This document shows positions 4,310-5,844 of a stretch of DNA of 5,844 bases, piece by piece. Source of the stretch: Treponema sp. (GTDB taxonomy: Bacteria; Spirochaetota; Spirochaetia; Treponematales; Breznakiellaceae); the NCBI GenBank assembly GCA_031279925.1, contig JAITHQ010000023.1, positions 1-5,844 on the forward strand, given 5' to 3'. The notes under the pieces are model-generated. The model did not search any database, was not told where the DNA came from, and saw only the letters and a list, made by a program, of their open reading frames with translations. Made by a program: the position numbers and the translations under genes. Positions within the stretch are counted from its first letter, which is position 1. Each line of letters begins with the position of its first letter.

Positions 4310-5770
4310 ATGAACAACAAACCGGTTCCCGAAAGCGTCATGGCCCTGGCGGGGGAGTATCGCAGAATTCCGGTGTGGAAAAAAATTCCCGCGGGCGGGC
4401 GGCAGGCGGCGGATGTGTTTTTGGCGCTGAAAAATTTAAGCCGCCAGTGTTTTATTCTGGAAAGCCTGGAAGACCCCCAGCGCTGGGGGCGTTATACGTT
4501 TATTGGCTACGACCCCAGGCTGGAAATTACCTGTCTGGACGGCATGGTACAAATCAAGAACGGAACCACCCTGCGTATCGAGACCGGCAGCCCCGGTTCA
4601 TACATTAAAAAAATTATTGACGATAACCACAGTCCCCGGCTGCCGGAACTGCCGCCTTTTACCGGGGGGCTCGTGGGCTATTTTTCCTGGGATTATATCA
4701 AGTACAGCGAGCCGGGCCTGAAACTGGACGCGGCGGATGAGGAAGGCTTTAAGGACGCCGACCTGATGCTGTTTGACAAAATCGTTGTGTTTGATAACCT
4801 TGAAAAAAACATTGTCATTATTGTAAACATGAATACTGACGCGCCGGAAGAAAATTACCGCCGCGCCCTGGGCGAGATTAATCACCTAACAGCCATTGTA
4901 GAAACGGGGGACAAGGCAAAGCCCGCGCCGCTTGTTATTCAATCCCCGTTCCGCCCGCTTTTTGACCGCAGGCAATATTGCGCAATGGTGGAAACGGCCA
5001 AACGCCACATCAAAGAGGGAGATATTTTTCAGGTGGTGCTTTCCAACCGTCTGGAAGCCGATGTTGCGGGGAGCCTCTTTGACACTTACGCGGCGCTGCG
5101 GCGGCTTAACCCCTCGCCGTATATGTTTTACTTTTCCAGTGATGACATTGAAATTGCCGGGGCATCGCCTGAAACGCTGGTTAAGCTGGAAGACGGAAAT
5201 CTTTTTACCTTTCCGCTGGCGGGAACCCGCCCCCGTGGAAAAACACGGGAAGAAGACGCGGCCCTTGAAAAAGAGTTGCTGGCAGACCCCAAAGAGCTGG
5301 CGGAACATAACATGTTAGTCGATCTGGGGCGAAACGATATTGGCAAAATCAGCGAGTTTGGCAGCGTAACAGTTGAAAAATATTTATCGATAGAACGTTT
5401 TTCCCATGTAATGCACATCGGCTCCACCGTGCGGGGCAGTATTCAAAAAGGGAAAAGCGCCCTTGACGCAATTGACGCGGTGCTTCCGGCGGGAACCCTT
5501 TCCGGTGCGCCGAAAATACGCGCCTGCGAGATTATCAATAAACTGGAAAACAACAAGCGGGGGCTGTATGGCGGCGCAATCGGCTACATTGCCTTTACCG
5601 GCAACATGGACGCATGCATTGCCATACGGATAGCGTTTAAGAAAAACGGCAAAGTTTTTGTCCGTTCAGGCGCGGGCATCGTGGCGGACAGTGTGCCGGA
5701 AAAAGAATTTGACGAGTGCGGAAACAAAATGCAGGCGGTAATTGCCGCATTGCAGGAGGCGGCGCAATGA
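4310..5770 (+). CDS. trpE: Anthranilate synthase component I
   Basis: This is the chorismate-binding subunit of anthranilate synthase, making anthranilate and pyruvate from chorismate with ammonia supplied by the amidotransferase subunit: the first committed step to tryptophan. The 486-residue length is normal. The N-terminal domain has the tryptophan feedback-site segment ILES (49-52) with RYTFIGYDP (61-69), and NPSPYMFYF (267-275) forms the other part of that site. The catalytic domain shows ASPETLVKL (285-293), PLAGTRPRG (302-310), AEHNMLVDLGRND (331-343), the ERFSHV stretch (362-367), GTLSGAPK (395-402) and GAGIVADSVPEKE (454-466). Ala304 in the PLAGT motif, where aminodeoxychorismate synthase PabB has Lys, favours TrpE over PabB. 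The ATG at 4310 has GAGG five bases upstream. The stop overlaps the start of the amidotransferase gene by four bases. Feedback inhibition by tryptophan is likely because the site is intact. Confidence 0.96.
   Translation: MNNKPVPESVMALAGEYRRIPVWKKIPAGGRQAADVFLALKNLSRQCFILESLEDPQRWGRYTFIGYDPRLEITCLDGMVQIKNGTTLRIETGSPGSYIKKIIDDNHSPRLPELPPFTGGLVGYFSWDYIKYSEPGLKLDAADEEGFKDADLMLFDKIVVFDNLEKNIVIIVNMNTDAPEENYRRALGEINHLTAIVETGDKAKPAPLVIQSPFRPLFDRRQYCAMVETAKRHIKEGDIFQVVLSNRLEADVAGSLFDTYAALRRLNPSPYMFYFSSDDIEIAGASPETLVKLEDGNLFTFPLAGTRPRGKTREEDAALEKELLADPKELAEHNMLVDLGRNDIGKISEFGSVTVEKYLSIERFSHVMHIGSTVRGSIQKGKSALDAIDAVLPAGTLSGAPKIRACEIINKLENNKRGLYGGAIGYIAFTGNMDACIAIRIAFKKNGKVFVRSGAGIVADSVPEKEFDECGNKMQAVIAALQEAAQ
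5754..5759 (+). promoter_or_regulatory. Ribosome binding site of the amidotransferase gene inside trpE
   Basis: AGGAGG lies in the last codons of trpE, seven bases before the ATG at 5767. With the 4-base overlap it supports coupled, balanced synthesis of the two anthranilate synthase subunits. Confidence 0.8.
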
Positions 5771-5844
5771 TTCTGTTAATCGACAATTACGACAGTTTTT
5801 CGTATAACCTGTATCAGCTTGCCGGAACCATTGAGCCGGACATA
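5767..5844 (+). CDS. trpG: Anthranilate synthase component II, glutamine amidotransferase (partial, 3' end outside window)
   Basis: Only the first 26 codons are present and the frame is open to the window edge. They begin MILLIDNYDSFSYNLYQLAG, which has the conserved N-terminal strand and DNYDSFxxNLxQ motif of class I glutamine amidotransferases of the TrpG/PabA type. The product would hydrolyse glutamine and pass ammonia to TrpE. The ATGA overlap with trpE and the ribosome binding site at 5754-5759 fix the start. The catalytic Cys-His-Glu triad lies beyond the window. Some bacteria use one such subunit for both anthranilate and folate synthesis, and this fragment cannot rule that out; a fusion to TrpD also remains possible. 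Confidence 0.9.
   Translation, partial: MILLIDNYDSFSYNLYQLAGTIEPDI

Noticed and set aside
4886..5308. 140-codon open frame opposite trpE
   Set aside because: Antisense to conserved catalytic motifs of trpE; low-complexity basic sequence, no support for translation.
4310..5770. Alternative assignment as PabB or isochorismate synthase
   Set aside because: The PLAGT motif has Ala rather than the PabB Lys, the Trp-binding ILES and NPSPYMFYF segments are intact, and the partner amidotransferase follows.
1..5844. CRISPR array, defence island, phage or retron
   Set aside because: There are no regularly spaced identical repeats, no transposase, reverse transcriptase, nuclease or phage genes; the repeats present are single hairpins in intergenic DNA.

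Overview
The window looks like ordinary chromosomal DNA from a bacterium of moderate GC content. The mix of genes fits a free-living or gut spirochaete such as an environmental or termite-gut Treponema: a large orphan protein, a small ECF sigma cassette, a tryptophan operon, and intergenic regions full of hairpin repeats. That assignment is an impression from gene style. No rRNA, tRNA or phylogenetic marker here proves it.

Layout. Bases 1-244 are non-coding, with a short degenerate repeat, two tandem hairpins, and a promoter whose -10 box lies almost on top of the next start codon. Bases 245-2203 (+) encode a 652-residue protein that I do not recognise. Bases 2204-2312 separate two convergent genes and hold a perfect 16-bp hairpin that is part of a dispersed repeat. 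Bases 2313-3836 (-) form a three-gene operon, in transcription order: a small three-helix membrane protein, an ECF sigma factor (4-nt overlap), and a zinc-finger anti-sigma factor with two membrane helices. Its promoter is at 3966-3993. Bases 3837-4309 form a divergent intergenic region packed with structure: a second copy of the dispersed repeat, another hairpin, the sigma-operon promoter, a 99-bp inverted-repeat element flanked by a 13-bp direct repeat, and the trp promoter with an overlapping inverted-repeat operator candidate. Bases 4310-5770 (+) are trpE. From 5767 the glutamine amidotransferase partner (trpG type) starts with a 4-nt overlap and runs off the window.

How it fits together. 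TrpE and the amidotransferase should form anthranilate synthase, which converts chorismate and glutamine to anthranilate, the first committed step to tryptophan. The sigma and anti-sigma pair should make a membrane-tethered transcriptional switch, and the small membrane protein made just before them may be part of the sensor. The most notable non-coding observations are the element with its target-site-like duplication, the family of related hairpins in every intergenic region, a possibly leaderless mRNA for the large orphan gene, and a hairpin that covers the ribosome binding site of the sigma operon. I saw no CRISPR array, RNA gene, transposase or defence system.
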